A stretch of 45,063 nt of DNA from Bacteroidales bacterium (GTDB lineage Bacteria; Bacteroidota; Bacteroidia; Bacteroidales; F082). Shown here piece after piece: positions 16,407-25,845 of this stretch. The notes under the pieces were generated by a model. That model searched no databases. It was given only the letters and a program-made list of their open reading frames with translations, and was not told the DNA's origin. Both the position numbers and the translations under genes were made by a program. Numbering within the stretch: the stretch's first letter is position 1; each line of letters starts with the position of its first letter. The stretch covers positions 1 through 45,063 of the forward strand of contig WFZS01000200.1 in the NCBI GenBank assembly GCA_015489465.1, in the 5' to 3' direction.

Positions 16407-18512
16407 ATGAATAAAACAATTTTATTAATTTTTGCGTTGGCAATTACATTTACGATAACCGGATGTAAAGAAACAAATAAGGTGGGAAAAATGAAAAATC
16501 CTTTTTTTACGGAATGGAACACTCCTTTCGGGGTACCTCCTTTCGATAAAATAAAAACTTCCGATTACAAACCGGCATTTGAAAAAGCACTTGCTGAACA
16601 TAAAAAAGAAATAGACAGCATTGCGGAAAATCCGGAACCACCTACTTTTGAGAATACAGTGGAAGCGTTGGCGTATTCGGGAAGATTGCTTGATAAGGTA
16701 AATGCTGTTTTTGAAGGACAGTTAGGTGTTAATTCAAATGACGAAATACAAAAAGTTTCTTTGGAGATTTCACCGAAACTTTCAAAGCACCAAGATGAAA
16801 TAATAATGAATGAAAAACTCTTTAAAAGAGTTGAAAAAGTTTATAAAAACAGGGATAAATTGAATCTGAATCCCGAGCAAAAATATCTTTTAAAAAACAC
16901 ATATGAAAATTTTGTAAGAAACGGTGCGAACCTAAACGAAAACGATAAAAAAAGGTTACAGGAAATAAACGGCAAACTTTCGGTTCTGACTTTAAAATTC
17001 GATCAAAACGTTTTGAAAGAAACCAATAATTACAAACTTGTAATAGATAAAAAAGAAGACCTTGAAGGATTGCCTCAAAACGTTATTGACGAAGCTGCAA
17101 AGACCGCCGAAGAAAACGGACTTAAAGGAAAATGGGTTTTTACCACTCAAAAACCCAGTATGATACCGTTTTTGCAATTCGACAAAAACAGGGATTTAAG
17201 AAAAGAACTATATACTGCATATCTAACAAGGGCAAATCATGACAATGAATATGACAATAAAAAAATATTAACGGAAATAGTTAATCTGCGGCTCGAAAAG
17301 GCAAAACTGCTTGGTTTCGATGAATATGCCGACTACCGTTTGCAAACAAGAATGGCTAAAAATGCTAAAAATGTTTACGGTTTGTTGGACAAAGTCTGGG
17401 ATGCTGCACTTCCCGTTGCAAAAAGGGAGAGGGACGAAATGCAAAAGATTATAAATGAAGAAGGCGGTAATTTTAAGCTGGCAAGTTGGGATTGGTGGTA
17501 TTATGCCGAGAAGATAAGAAAGCAAAAATACGACCTTAAAGAAAGTGAGCTTAAGCCCTATTTTAAACTGGAAAATGTTCGTGACGGAGCTTTTGAAGTT
17601 TTTAATAAACTTTACGGTGTTACATTTACTCCATTAAAAGATATACCAAAACCTCATCCTGATGCTCTGGCTTATGAAGTAAAAGAAGAAAACGGTAAAC
17701 ATATCGGTGTTTTATATATGGACTTTTTCCCCAGAGCGTCAAAACAAAGCGGTGCTTGGCAGGGTGAATACCGAAGCCATTTTAAATGTAAAAAGGGAGA
17801 GGTAACACCTGTTGTAACCGTTGTTTATAATTTTACCAAACCTGGTAAGGATACACCTTCTTTGCTCAACTTTGATGAAGTTGAAACATTGTTCCATGAA
17901 ATGGGTCATGCAATGGATGCCTTGTTTGCAAAAAATATGTATCCGGGAGAAACTATTCCGGCGGATTTTGTTGAATTGCCATCGCAGATGATGGAACATT
18001 GGGCTACCGAACCCGAAGTTTTGAAAATGTATGCTAAAAATTATAAAACCGGTAAACTCATCCCGAGTGAACTTGTTGAAAAAATTAAAAACAGTAAATT
18101 TTTCAATCAGGGATTTATGAATGTGGAATATCTTGCCGCATCTTATCTTGATATGGATTATCATACCATTACAAAACCGTTAACAATGGGCATTAACGAG
18201 TTTGAAAAACATTCAATGAATAAAATAGGACTGATTCCGGAAATAGAACCGCGCTACCGCAGCACATATTTTATGCACATTACGGGAGGTTATGATGCAG
18301 GATATAACAGTTATCTTTGGGCAGCGGTTCTTGATAATGATGCTTTTGAATATTTTAAAGAAACGGGTATCTTTAACAAAGAAACGGCAAAAAAATTCAG
18401 GAAAAATATTCTTGAAAAATCGGGAACCGAAGATCCTGCCAAATTATACAGGGATTTCAGGGGCAGGGATGCTGTTGTGGAACCCTTATTGAAAAACAGA
18501 GGGCTTAAATAA
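16407..18512 (+). CDS. dcp: Peptidyl-dipeptidase (M3 family) lipoprotein
   Basis: Zinc metallopeptidase that removes dipeptides from peptide C-termini. The 701-residue protein begins with a lipoprotein signal peptide whose lipobox ITGC puts the acylated cysteine at about residue 20, so it should be membrane-anchored in the periplasm. The catalytic motif FHEMGHAMD gives ligands H497 and H501 and base E498; the third ligand lies in FVELPSQMMEHW. The N-terminal NPFFTEWNTPFGVPPFDKI and the C-terminal YDAGYNSYLWAAVLDNDAFE are typical of Dcp rather than oligopeptidase A. rbfA follows after 14 bp. Confidence 0.93.
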   Translation: MNKTILLIFALAITFTITGCKETNKVGKMKNPFFTEWNTPFGVPPFDKIKTSDYKPAFEKALAEHKKEIDSIAENPEPPTFENTVEALAYSGRLLDKVNAVFEGQLGVNSNDEIQKVSLEISPKLSKHQDEIIMNEKLFKRVEKVYKNRDKLNLNPEQKYLLKNTYENFVRNGANLNENDKKRLQEINGKLSVLTLKFDQNVLKETNNYKLVIDKKEDLEGLPQNVIDEAAKTAEENGLKGKWVFTTQKPSMIPFLQFDKNRDLRKELYTAYLTRANHDNEYDNKKILTEIVNLRLEKAKLLGFDEYADYRLQTRMAKNAKNVYGLLDKVWDAALPVAKRERDEMQKIINEEGGNFKLASWDWWYYAEKIRKQKYDLKESELKPYFKLENVRDGAFEVFNKLYGVTFTPLKDIPKPHPDALAYEVKEENGKHIGVLYMDFFPRASKQSGAWQGEYRSHFKCKKGEVTPVVTVVYNFTKPGKDTPSLLNFDEVETLFHEMGHAMDALFAKNMYPGETIPADFVELPSQMMEHWATEPEVLKMYAKNYKTGKLIPSELVEKIKNSKFFNQGFMNVEYLAASYLDMDYHTITKPLTMGINEFEKHSMNKIGLIPEIEPRYRSTYFMHITGGYDAGYNSYLWAAVLDNDAFEYFKETGIFNKETAKKFRKNILEKSGTEDPAKLYRDFRGRDAVVEPLLKNRGLK

Positions 18513-18526
18513 AAAGAAAGAATGTT

Positions 18527-18871
18527 ATGGAAACAAAAAGACAACAGAAAATATCAAAATTAATATTAAGGGACCTCAGTGAGATTTTTCAGCGTGAAGT
18601 AACTCATCTTACTCCGGGTGTAATGGTTACGGTAACAAAAGTTAAAGTTACACCCGATTTGACCTTGGCTAAAGTTTATTTAAGTCTTTTCCCGGCTAAA
18701 GACAAGGTTGCATTGTTGGAAAAAATCAATAATGCAACCCGTGAGATAAGGGGGCTTTTGGGAAACAGAATCAGACATCAGGTTAGATTTATTCCCGAGT
18801 TGAGATTTTATCTTGACGATTCATTGGATTATATTGAAAGAATTGACGAATTACTTTCCGATAAAGATTAA
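18527..18871 (+). CDS. rbfA: 30S ribosome-binding factor A
   Basis: Small KH-fold factor that binds the immature 30S subunit near the 5' end of 16S rRNA and aids maturation. The 114-residue protein starts METKRQQKISKLILRDLSEI and has the family core VTVTKVKVTPDLTLAKVYLS and the terminal RFIPELRFYLDDSLDYIERI. It is squeezed between dcp (14 bp) and the permease gene (24 bp); rbfA followed by a LolC/E-type permease gene is a recurrent pair in Bacteroidota. Confidence 0.95.
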   Translation: METKRQQKISKLILRDLSEIFQREVTHLTPGVMVTVTKVKVTPDLTLAKVYLSLFPAKDKVALLEKINNATREIRGLLGNRIRHQVRFIPELRFYLDDSLDYIERIDELLSDKD

Positions 18872-18895
18872 TTTAATTACTAACATAATCCGATT

Positions 18896-20128
18896 ATGCG
18901 TTTACCGTTATTCATAGCCAAGCGTTATCTGGTTTCCAAAAAATCGCATAATCTTATAAATATCATATCAATTATTTCGGTTGTTGGTATTACAGTCGGA
19001 TCAATGGCGTTGATTTCCGTATTGTCGGTGTTCAACGGCTTTGAAGATGTTATTAATTCGATGCTTAACAGCGTGAATCCCGATATTTTGATAACGGCAA
19101 AAAAGGGTAAAACATTTGATATTGCTTCTTTCCCGCAAGAAAAAATAAAAAATTTGGAAGGGGTAAAAGATATTGTTCAAGTTGTTGAAGAAGATGCGTT
19201 ATTGAAATACGGTGATAAACAGTATATCGGAAGGATGAAAGGAGTTTCCGGTAATTACAAAAATGTTTCCGGTTTGGATACGCTTGTTGTTGAAGGTAAA
19301 TTTCAGCTTTCAAAAGGAAAATATAATTATACGGTTGTCGGTTCCGGGGTAGCTTGGTATCTTGATATTAATATTAAAGATACTCACAAATTTATTTCTG
19401 TGTATGTACCCAAACGTGGTAATCCGTCTTCTTTTTCATTGCAAAATGCTTTTAATACTAATATCATTAGACCCGTAGGAGTGTTTTCGGTACAGCAGGA
19501 TATAGATGACAAATATTTCTTTGTTCCGTTACGTTTTGCCGAATCATTACTTAATTATAAGGATGAGGTAACATCACTGGAAGTTTATTTTAAAAAAGGT
19601 GCGGATGGAAAAAAAATCAAAAAAGAGATAAAAAGTATTATCAAGGGTGGGTTTAATGTCTTGGATCGTAATGAACAAAATGAAACGATACTTAAAATCA
19701 TGAAATCCGAAAAACTCGCCGTTTTCATAATTCTGGTGTTTATCATGATTTTGGCTTCGTTTAACATGATAGGTTCGGTTTCCATATTGATAGTTGAGAA
19801 AAAGAAAGACATTGCAGTGCTTAAAAGTATGGGAGCAGATAAAAGGCTTGTGAGCAGAATATTTTTCAACGAAGGTTTTATGATTACCTTTTTAGGTTCG
19901 TTGACAGGCTTAATATTGGGATTTTTAATGTTGTATATTCAGCAGACTTTCGGTATTCTAAAGCTCGGTGGTGGTCAGGGAGCTTTTGTAATAAATGCTT
20001 ATCCCGTAAAAATGTATTGGCAGGATTTTGTTTATGTTTTTATCACCGTTCAACTTATTGGAATGGCAGCTGCTTGGTATCCGGTAAAATATCTGTTAAG
20101 GAATTTTGAAGAGATATCTTTGAAGTAA
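18896..20128 (+). CDS. LolC/LolE-like ABC transporter permease
   Basis: A 410-residue inner-membrane protein with the FtsX/LolC/MacB fold: one helix near the N-terminus (about 22-46, INIISIISVVGITVGSMALIS), a large periplasmic domain (about 50-270), then three helices (about 276-300, 322-350 and 377-398). The segment KSEKLAVFIILVFIMILASFNMIGSVSILIVEKKKDIAVLKSMGA (seen in parts) is characteristic. Such permeases release lipoproteins from the inner membrane, or act in other envelope transport, together with an ATPase that is not encoded here. Third gene of the dcp-rbfA run. Confidence 0.88.
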   Translation: MRLPLFIAKRYLVSKKSHNLINIISIISVVGITVGSMALISVLSVFNGFEDVINSMLNSVNPDILITAKKGKTFDIASFPQEKIKNLEGVKDIVQVVEEDALLKYGDKQYIGRMKGVSGNYKNVSGLDTLVVEGKFQLSKGKYNYTVVGSGVAWYLDINIKDTHKFISVYVPKRGNPSSFSLQNAFNTNIIRPVGVFSVQQDIDDKYFFVPLRFAESLLNYKDEVTSLEVYFKKGADGKKIKKEIKSIIKGGFNVLDRNEQNETILKIMKSEKLAVFIILVFIMILASFNMIGSVSILIVEKKKDIAVLKSMGADKRLVSRIFFNEGFMITFLGSLTGLILGFLMLYIQQTFGILKLGGGQGAFVINAYPVKMYWQDFVYVFITVQLIGMAAAWYPVKYLLRNFEEISLK

Positions 20129-20226
20129 AATTATAAAGTGTTGAAAGAGGGTTATATTAAAAAATAAGACAAACCCCCGTTAATTATTTTTAATAAATCT
20201 ATTTGATAAGGGCATTAAAAATTAAT

Positions 20227-20234
20227 TAATTTTG
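20227..20234 (+). promoter_or_regulatory. -7 box of gcvH
   Basis: TAATTTTG matches TAnnTTTG and ends 30 nt before the gcvH ATG. The rest of the 136-bp gap after the permease gene shows nothing definite. Confidence 0.5.
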
Positions 20235-20264
20235 GGCGCAGATAATAATTAAAAAATTAATAAA

Positions 20265-20645
20265 ATGAATATTCCCGAAAATTTAAAGTACAGCGAAGAT
20301 CACGAATGGATAAAAGTGGATGGTGATGTTGCATATGTCGGTATTACCGATTTTGCACAAAGCGAATTGGGTGATATTGTTTATGTTGAAGTTGAAACCG
20401 TAGGCGAAACCATAGAACAAGGTGAAGTATTCGGAACCGTTGAAGCGGTTAAAACTGTATCAGACCTTTTGATGCCCGTTACGGCTGAAATTGTTGAGTT
20501 TAACGAAGCTTTGGAAGACAAACCTGAATTAATTAATAAAGACCCTTACGGTGACGGATGGATTATTAAAGTTAAGGTGTCTGACGCTTCGCAGCTTGAC
20601 GACTTGATGGATGCTGCCGGATATAAAGCAATGATAGAAGCTTAA
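20265..20645 (+). CDS. gcvH: Glycine cleavage system H protein
   Basis: Lipoyl carrier that shuttles the aminomethyl group of glycine between the P, T and L proteins of the glycine cleavage complex in the cytosol. The 126-residue protein has the typical start [16 protein letters not shown] and the lipoylation site [16 protein letters not shown], with K63 as the modified lysine. The other gcv genes are not in the window. Its stop codon shares one base with the start of the VanZ-like gene (ATAATG-type overlap), so the two are coupled. Confidence 0.97.
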   Translation: MNIPENLKYSEDHEWIKVDGDVAYVGITDFAQSELGDIVYVEVETVGETIEQGEVFGTVEAVKTVSDLLMPVTAEIVEFNEALEDKPELINKDPYGDGWIIKVKVSDASQLDDLMDAAGYKAMIEA

Positions 20646-21046
20646 TGTTTTTAAAAAGGTTTTGGCCGGCTTTATCCTGGGCGGCGGTTATAATGCTGTT
20701 GATAGGTCTTCCGGGAGATGTTTTTCCCGAGATTGTGTCTTTTTGGGATTGGTTGGGACCTGATAAAATAGTTCATCTGATAATATTCGGAACATTATCT
20801 TTTTTGATAATGTTGGGTTTCAGGGAAACCATTTATAAAAAAGGTAAAATAAAATACGCTCTGATTTCGTTATTTATTACGGCTCTCTATGGTGTTATAA
20901 CGGAATTGTTGCAATATTACGTTTTTATAGGAAGAAGCGGTAATGTTTACGATGCATTAGCCGACATTTTTGGCGCGATTTTGGGAGTAATATTTTACGG
21001 ATGGGGAATAAGACTTTTAAAAAAAGTAAAATTGATTGGAGCGTAG
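20645..21046 (+). CDS. VanZ-like family membrane protein
   Basis: A 133-residue protein with four predicted membrane helices (about 7-22, 40-58, 72-92 and 105-124). Conserved VanZ-family features are the DKIVHLIIFGTLSFL block after the first loop and the ALYGVITELLQYYVFIGRSGNVYDALADIFGAILG block, with the E-x-x-Q and D-x-x-A-x-x-x-G patterns. Function is unknown; VanZ itself gives low-level teicoplanin resistance, but most members are not resistance genes. It overlaps gcvH by 1 bp and is followed by tonB after 56 bp. Confidence 0.85.
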   Translation: MFLKRFWPALSWAAVIMLLIGLPGDVFPEIVSFWDWLGPDKIVHLIIFGTLSFLIMLGFRETIYKKGKIKYALISLFITALYGVITELLQYYVFIGRSGNVYDALADIFGAILGVIFYGWGIRLLKKVKLIGA

Positions 21047-21102
21047 TTTGAATATTATTTTTAATTTAGCAGAAGTTTTTTAACGAGGAAAAATACAAAT
21101 CA

Positions 21103-21780
21103 ATGGAAATCAGAAAAAACCCTAAAGTAGATCTTGAAAGTAAGAAGACTCTTTTCTTCGAAATAGGTCTTATTATTTCTCTACTTCTCGTATTAGGTGC
21201 ATTTTCTATAAAAAGTTATGATAAGCGCACCGTTGATATAATGACGGTTCAAGCTGACGATGCACCTGAAGAAATTATACCGATCACCGAGCAGAAGGTA
21301 AAACCGCCTCCGCCACCACCTCCAAAGCAAGTGACTCAAATTAAGATTGTTGATGATGATGTGGAGGTTGATGATGATCTTGATATCGACGTTAATGCTA
21401 ATGATGATACCGAGTTTGAAGAATATGTTCCACCTGAAGAGGAAGAAGAAGAAGTTGAAGAACAACCTATTTTTACAGTTGTAGAGTCGATGCCCGAATT
21501 TCCCGGAGGAAGAGCGGCTTTGATGAAATATCTTGCCGAACATATCAAATATCCTCCTTATGCAAAAGAGGCCGGAATTCAAGGGCGTGTATTTATTAAT
21601 TTCGTTGTTGAAAAAGATGGCTCTATCACAAATGTAAAAGTGCTTCGTGGAATAGGAGGAGGATGTGACGAAGAAGCAGTAAGGGTTGTGAAAAATATGC
21701 CCAAATGGAAACCGGGTATGCAGAGGGGGAAACCTGTTCGTGTATCATTTAACTTGCCCGTTAAATTTACACTTCAATAA
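21103..21780 (+). CDS. tonB: TonB energy transducer
   Basis: Links the proton-driven ExbBD motor to outer-membrane TonB-dependent receptors. The 225-residue protein has a cytoplasmic start, one membrane helix (about 19-37, LFFEIGLIISLLLVLGAFS), a short polyproline stretch KPPPPPPPKQ (67-76), an acidic linker with EEEEEEVEE, and a C-terminal TonB domain with the Bacteroidota hallmark MPEFPGGRAALMKYLAEHIKYP (in part), GRVFINFVVEKDGSI and MPKWKPGMQRGKPVRVSF. It is last in the gcvH-vanZ run, before a strong terminator. No exbB or exbD is nearby. Confidence 0.94.
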   Translation: MEIRKNPKVDLESKKTLFFEIGLIISLLLVLGAFSIKSYDKRTVDIMTVQADDAPEEIIPITEQKVKPPPPPPPKQVTQIKIVDDDVEVDDDLDIDVNANDDTEFEEYVPPEEEEEEVEEQPIFTVVESMPEFPGGRAALMKYLAEHIKYPPYAKEAGIQGRVFINFVVEKDGSITNVKVLRGIGGGCDEEAVRVVKNMPKWKPGMQRGKPVRVSFNLPVKFTLQ

Positions 21781-21790
21781 TAAAAAAATT

Positions 21791-21818
21791 AAAAAGCTGC
21801 CATACGGCAGCTTTTTTT
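21791..21818 (+). terminator. Terminator after tonB
   Basis: AAAAAGCTGCC (21791-21801) pairs with GGCAGCTTTTT (21806-21816) around an ATAC loop, with more T after it. A perfect 11-bp stem. Confidence 0.9.
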
Positions 21819-21856
21819 GTTTAAATAATCCCGGTTTTTTTTTATTATAGTTTTAT

Positions 21857-21864
21857 TAACTTTG
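21857..21864 (+). promoter_or_regulatory. -7 box 5 nt from the TPR gene ATG
   Basis: TAACTTTG matches TAnnTTTG. Only GGGCC separates it from the ATG at 21870, so transcription should start at or next to the start codon, giving a leaderless or near-leaderless mRNA. Confidence 0.5.
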
Positions 21865-21869
21865 GGGCC

Positions 21870-23273
21870 ATGATAAAAAAAATATTACTTTTTACACTTT
21901 ACTTTATTTCCGTATCGATATTAGCCGAAAGTTATTACACCCTGGACAGTCTTTCCAATAAATTAAAGTCTCTTAAGGGCAAAGATAAAGTGTTGTTACT
22001 TATTGATATTTCCGAGAAATACAGAAATTCATCATTTGAAGATTGTTTTAAATATGCTAATGAGGCAATTAATTTGTCTGACAAAATAGGTGACTTAAAG
22101 CTTAAGGCAAAAGCAATAAAATCATTGGGTGTTAGCTTTTATCTTTATGGCGATTATAATAAAGCTTTGGATTATTTTAAAAAATCCGCCAATTTGTTTA
22201 AAAAAGTTAACGATACATTGGAGCAAGCTAACTGTTTGAGTAATATAGGTTTGGTTTACGAGGAGTGGTCGGATTATTACAAAGCGGAAAAGTATTATAA
22301 GAAAGCCCTCAAATTAAAGGAGTTAACAGGAGATAAGGAAAGTATAGCCAAAACACTTATTAACTTGGGGAATATAAATTATTACCGGTTGAATTATAAA
22401 GCTGCACTGGATTATTATTACAGGGCTAAGATTTTGTTTTCAAAAAATAACGATTTAAATGGGGTAGGACAATGTCTGAACAATATTGCAGTTATTTATA
22501 TTCAATGGAATAAACCTTCAAAAGCTCTGGATAACTTAAAACAAGCCGTAGAACTATATAAAAAATCGGGAAATGATTACGAATTGTCAAAAGTTTATAC
22601 CAACATTGCCGAGTTATACAATAAAACTTACGGTGATTATGATAATGCCGAACTGTACTATAAAAAATCATTGGAATTAAAAGAAAAATTAAACGACAGG
22701 CAAGGAATGGCGATGGTTTATAATGATTTGGGAGCGCTTTACGGTAAAATAGGTAAATACAAAAAATCAGAAGAGTATATAAATAAAAGTTTAAAGTTGT
22801 ATAACGATCTGGATTCCAAAATGGGAAAAGTAATGGTGGAATTTAATAAAGGTGCATTATATTTCAATTTAAACAAACTTAAAAAGGCTGAAGAACATTT
22901 TTTAAACAGTCTGAAAGAAGCTAAAGATATCGGTTTTACGGAATACATATCAAACAGCCAGGAACAGTTGATGAATGTGTATGCAAAACGAGGTGATTAT
23001 GATAATTTTAAAAAGTATTATTCGTCTTTTATTTTGTCTAAAGACTCAATAGTTGAAAAAATTAACAAGGCAAAAATTGATGAGATAGAGGCAAGATACA
23101 AGGCTGAAGAAAATTTTAATAAAGCCGAAAAACTCAAAAAAGAAAAAGAGTTGGTCTTGCATCAACTCGATAAATATAAAAAACTGATGACAGGAGCCGC
23201 AGGTACTTTGGTTGTCATATTTTTAATAACGGCTCTGATATTGTGGCGAAAGAAAGATAAAGAGATTTTTTAA
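21870..23273 (+). CDS. TPR-repeat protein with a C-terminal membrane helix
   Basis: A 467-residue exported protein. A signal peptide (1-19) is followed by about eight tetratricopeptide repeats (about 50-370), for instance AKSLGVSFYLYGDYNKALDY, ANCLSNIGLVYEEWSDYYKA and AMVYNDLGALYGKIGKYKKS. Then come a coiled-coil segment (about 390-435, rich in K and E) and a membrane helix (about 440-460, LMTGAAGTLVVIFLITALILW). In Bacteroidota this layout usually continues into a LuxR-type HTH or histidine-kinase domain in the cytoplasm. Here it stops 8 residues after the helix (RKKDKEIF), so the output domain is absent. It could be a scaffold or a truncated sensor. Confidence 0.8.
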   Translation: MIKKILLFTLYFISVSILAESYYTLDSLSNKLKSLKGKDKVLLLIDISEKYRNSSFEDCFKYANEAINLSDKIGDLKLKAKAIKSLGVSFYLYGDYNKALDYFKKSANLFKKVNDTLEQANCLSNIGLVYEEWSDYYKAEKYYKKALKLKELTGDKESIAKTLINLGNINYYRLNYKAALDYYYRAKILFSKNNDLNGVGQCLNNIAVIYIQWNKPSKALDNLKQAVELYKKSGNDYELSKVYTNIAELYNKTYGDYDNAELYYKKSLELKEKLNDRQGMAMVYNDLGALYGKIGKYKKSEEYINKSLKLYNDLDSKMGKVMVEFNKGALYFNLNKLKKAEEHFLNSLKEAKDIGFTEYISNSQEQLMNVYAKRGDYDNFKKYYSSFILSKDSIVEKINKAKIDEIEARYKAEENFNKAEKLKKEKELVLHQLDKYKKLMTGAAGTLVVIFLITALILWRKKDKEIF

Positions 23274-23333
23274 CCCGTATATTTTATAATTTTTTACCTT
23301 AACACTCCGAATTAAATTGTAAAATTTTCCGGC

Positions 23334-24407
23334 TTGGAGATAAAAAAACCATATCATCTTTTTACCTATCCAAAAGATTTTTACGATGTTATGATTAGTG
23401 ACATTCTAAAAGCCGAGAAGTATGTTTACCTTGAGACTTTTAGAATGACGGGTGACGATTTGGGAAAAAAATTTCTAAATGCTTTTATTGACAGGGTTAA
23501 AAACGGCGTTGAAGTAAAATTACTCATAGATTATTGGGGAGCCAGATCTTTACGGCATGATTTTTTTAAACCTTTAACTGAAATCGGCGGGGAAGTAAGA
23601 TTTTTTGAGAAAATAAAATACAATACCAATTTGTTTACACAAAGCCATAAAAGGAACCATCGTAAACTTTTGGTTATAGATGACAAATTAACCTATATAG
23701 GTTCTTCAAATATAACTGGATATAATCTGGAATGGCGGGAGTCGGTTTTACGTATGGAAGATAAAATAGCACAAGATTTCGGAAAAATATTTCTTGACGA
23801 TTTTGCCAATTACAGAAAATATCTTATAAACGTTGTAACTTCCACAAAAAAAATAGTCCGTGATAATTTTGAAATAATATTGGACGTACCTAACATTGCC
23901 GTAAAAAAGATTAATACACGGATAATAAAGCTGATAAATAATGCCAAAAAACGAGTTGTACTGGAAACACCATATTTTTTACCCGGGTTCCTTGTTAGAA
24001 AAGCTATGATAAATGCCGTTAAAAGAGGTGTTGAAGTACAAGTAATTATGCCCGGACAGTCGGATGTTAATATAGTTGATATTCTTAGAAATAAATATTT
24101 GGGACCTCTTTACAGATCCGGTATTCATTTTATGTTCTATAAAGGGTCCAATTTACATGCTAAATTGATATTGGCAGATAATGAAGTATTTGCTATCGGT
24201 TCGCCTAATATTGATTTCAGAAGTTTCAGATATATGTTTGAGATAATGTTGGTTGGCAAAGAGTCGTCAATTTCGGAACAAATTAGAGAACATATTCTGG
24301 AAACAATAGCAGGTTCCGAACCGTTTAATTATAAAAAATGGATGGAACGCCCCTATATTAACCGTCTTTTTGAATGGCTGATACTTCCCTTTCGGCATTA
24401 TCTGTAA
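23334..24407 (+). CDS. Phospholipase D-like / cardiolipin synthase-like protein
   Basis: A 357-residue member of the PLD superfamily with both HKD motifs: HRKLLVID (H109, K111, D116) followed by GSSNI, and HAKLILAD (H275, K277, D282) followed by GSPNID. This spacing matches cardiolipin synthases, which join two phosphatidylglycerols or PG with PE; but the N-terminal membrane helices of the classic enzymes are absent, so it resembles the ClsB type. The start is a TTG at 23334; the next in-frame ATG, 19 codons on, would cut into conserved sequence. It lies between the TPR gene (60 bp) and rocD (119 bp) without obvious coupling. Confidence 0.85.
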   Translation: MEIKKPYHLFTYPKDFYDVMISDILKAEKYVYLETFRMTGDDLGKKFLNAFIDRVKNGVEVKLLIDYWGARSLRHDFFKPLTEIGGEVRFFEKIKYNTNLFTQSHKRNHRKLLVIDDKLTYIGSSNITGYNLEWRESVLRMEDKIAQDFGKIFLDDFANYRKYLINVVTSTKKIVRDNFEIILDVPNIAVKKINTRIIKLINNAKKRVVLETPYFLPGFLVRKAMINAVKRGVEVQVIMPGQSDVNIVDILRNKYLGPLYRSGIHFMFYKGSNLHAKLILADNEVFAIGSPNIDFRSFRYMFEIMLVGKESSISEQIREHILETIAGSEPFNYKKWMERPYINRLFEWLILPFRHYL

Positions 24408-24464
24408 TGTTGTTTGATAATTTTAAAAATGTTTCGGCTTACTTTTTCGTGAAGTAAAACAACT

Positions 24465-24472
24465 TATATTTG
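24465..24472 (+). promoter_or_regulatory. -7 box of rocD
   Basis: TATATTTG matches TAnnTTTG, 54 bp before the rocD ATG. No clear upstream TTG. Confidence 0.5.
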
Positions 24473-24526
24473 CTACCGGTTTTTAGATAATTCGAAAAAT
24501 TTGGTAAAATTTTAAAATATTAAGAA

Positions 24527-25750
24527 ATGACAGAAAAAATCTCATCACAAAAAGCAATAGAGCTTGAAGAAAAATACGGTGCACATAATTACCATCCGTT
24601 ACCGGTGGTAATTGCAAAAGGAAAAGGCCCTAAAGTTTGGGATGCCGAAGGAAAAGAATATTTTGACTTTTTATCGGCTTATTCGGCCGTAAATCAAGGT
24701 CATTGTCATCCTAAAATTGTTGAAGCACTCATAGATCAGGCACAAACACTTACTTTAACATCACGTGCTTTTTACAATAACGTGCTGGGGCTTTTTGAAA
24801 AGTATGTTACCGAAATGTTCGGATACGACAAGGTTTTGCCCATGAACTCGGGAGCCGAAGGTGATGAAACCGCTTTGAAACTTGCAAGGAAATGGGCATA
24901 TGAGAAAAAAGGGATTCCCGAAAATGAAGCTAAAATTATCGCTTGTGAAAATAACTTTCACGGCAGAACAATAACTATTATTTCAATGTCAACGGATCCG
25001 ACGGCCAAAAAAGGTTTCGGTCCTTATACACCCGGTTTTAAAATAATACCTTATAACAATTTGGAGGCTTTGGAAAAAGCTCTTGAAGATCCTAACGTTG
25101 CAGCATTTCTTGTTGAGCCTATCCAAGGAGAAGCCGGCGTTTTCGTTCCCGACGAAGGATATTTGAGCAAGGCTTACGATTTGTGTAAAAAGAATAATGT
25201 TCTTTTTATTGCCGATGAAGTACAAACGGGTATTGCCAGAACCGGTAAACTTTTGGCATGTGATCATGAAAATGTTCGTCCCGATATTTTAATACTCGGT
25301 AAAGCCCTTTCGGGAGGAGCATACCCGGTTTCTGCGGTGTTGGCCGACGACGATATTATGCTGACCATAAAACCCGGTGAACACGGCTCTACATTCGGAG
25401 GTAACCCGTTGGCAGCAAGAGTTGCTATGGCTGCACTTCAGGTGGTAAAAGATGAAAATCTCGCCGAACGTGCCGATAAACTGGGAAAGATTTTCAGAGA
25501 GGAGATGAGAAAAATAAATTCGGATATGATAGGTCAAGTCAGGGGAAAAGGACTTCTTAATGCCGTTGTTATTAAACCTAAAGGTGATAAAACGGCTTGG
25601 GACGTTTGTGTAAAACTTATGGAAAACGGATTGTTGGCAAAACCTACTCATAACGACATTATAAGATTTGCACCTCCGCTTGTTATCTCCGAAGAGGAAT
25701 TGATGCAGGCTATAGAAATTATCAAAAAAACAATCGAATCTTTCGATTGA
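24527..25750 (+). CDS. rocD: Ornithine aminotransferase
   Basis: PLP-dependent class III aminotransferase that converts ornithine and 2-oxoglutarate to glutamate semialdehyde and glutamate, linking arginine and proline metabolism; cytosolic. The 407-residue protein has the OAT-typical start [16 protein letters not shown], the glycine-rich cofactor block [18 protein letters not shown], the acidic [17 protein letters not shown]-type motif, and the PLP lysine K259 in [16 protein letters not shown]. The H-x-P-L-P pattern near the N-terminus favours ornithine over acetylornithine as substrate. A strong terminator 27 bp past the stop separates it from the next genes. Confidence 0.95.
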   Translation: MTEKISSQKAIELEEKYGAHNYHPLPVVIAKGKGPKVWDAEGKEYFDFLSAYSAVNQGHCHPKIVEALIDQAQTLTLTSRAFYNNVLGLFEKYVTEMFGYDKVLPMNSGAEGDETALKLARKWAYEKKGIPENEAKIIACENNFHGRTITIISMSTDPTAKKGFGPYTPGFKIIPYNNLEALEKALEDPNVAAFLVEPIQGEAGVFVPDEGYLSKAYDLCKKNNVLFIADEVQTGIARTGKLLACDHENVRPDILILGKALSGGAYPVSAVLADDDIMLTIKPGEHGSTFGGNPLAARVAMAALQVVKDENLAERADKLGKIFREEMRKINSDMIGQVRGKGLLNAVVIKPKGDKTAWDVCVKLMENGLLAKPTHNDIIRFAPPLVISEEELMQAIEIIKKTIESFD

Positions 25751-25776
25751 TTATTTATTCATTAGCACTTGATTTT

Positions 25777-25818
25777 AAGGTCTCCGCTTCTTTTTTGGAA
25801 AAGGAGACCTTATTTTTT
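25777..25818 (+). terminator. Terminator after rocD
   Basis: AAGGTCTCC (25777-25785) pairs perfectly with GGAGACCTT (25803-25811) around a 17-nt loop; ATTTTTTG follows. Its presence argues against any coding start upstream of 25846 for the next gene. Confidence 0.85.
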
Positions 25819-25832
25819 GTGGCTATATTTAT

Positions 25833-25840
25833 TACCTTTG
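25833..25840 (+). promoter_or_regulatory. -7 box 5 nt from the deacetylase-like gene ATG
   Basis: TACCTTTG matches TAnnTTTG. Only GCGTT lies between it and the ATG at 25846, the same spacing as at the TPR gene, so the mRNA is probably leaderless. Confidence 0.5.
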
Positions 25841-25845
25841 GCGTT

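Noticed and set aside
25747-25845. Extension of the deacetylase-like gene upstream, overlapping the rocD stop
   Set aside because: It would read through a perfect terminator hairpin and a -7 box.
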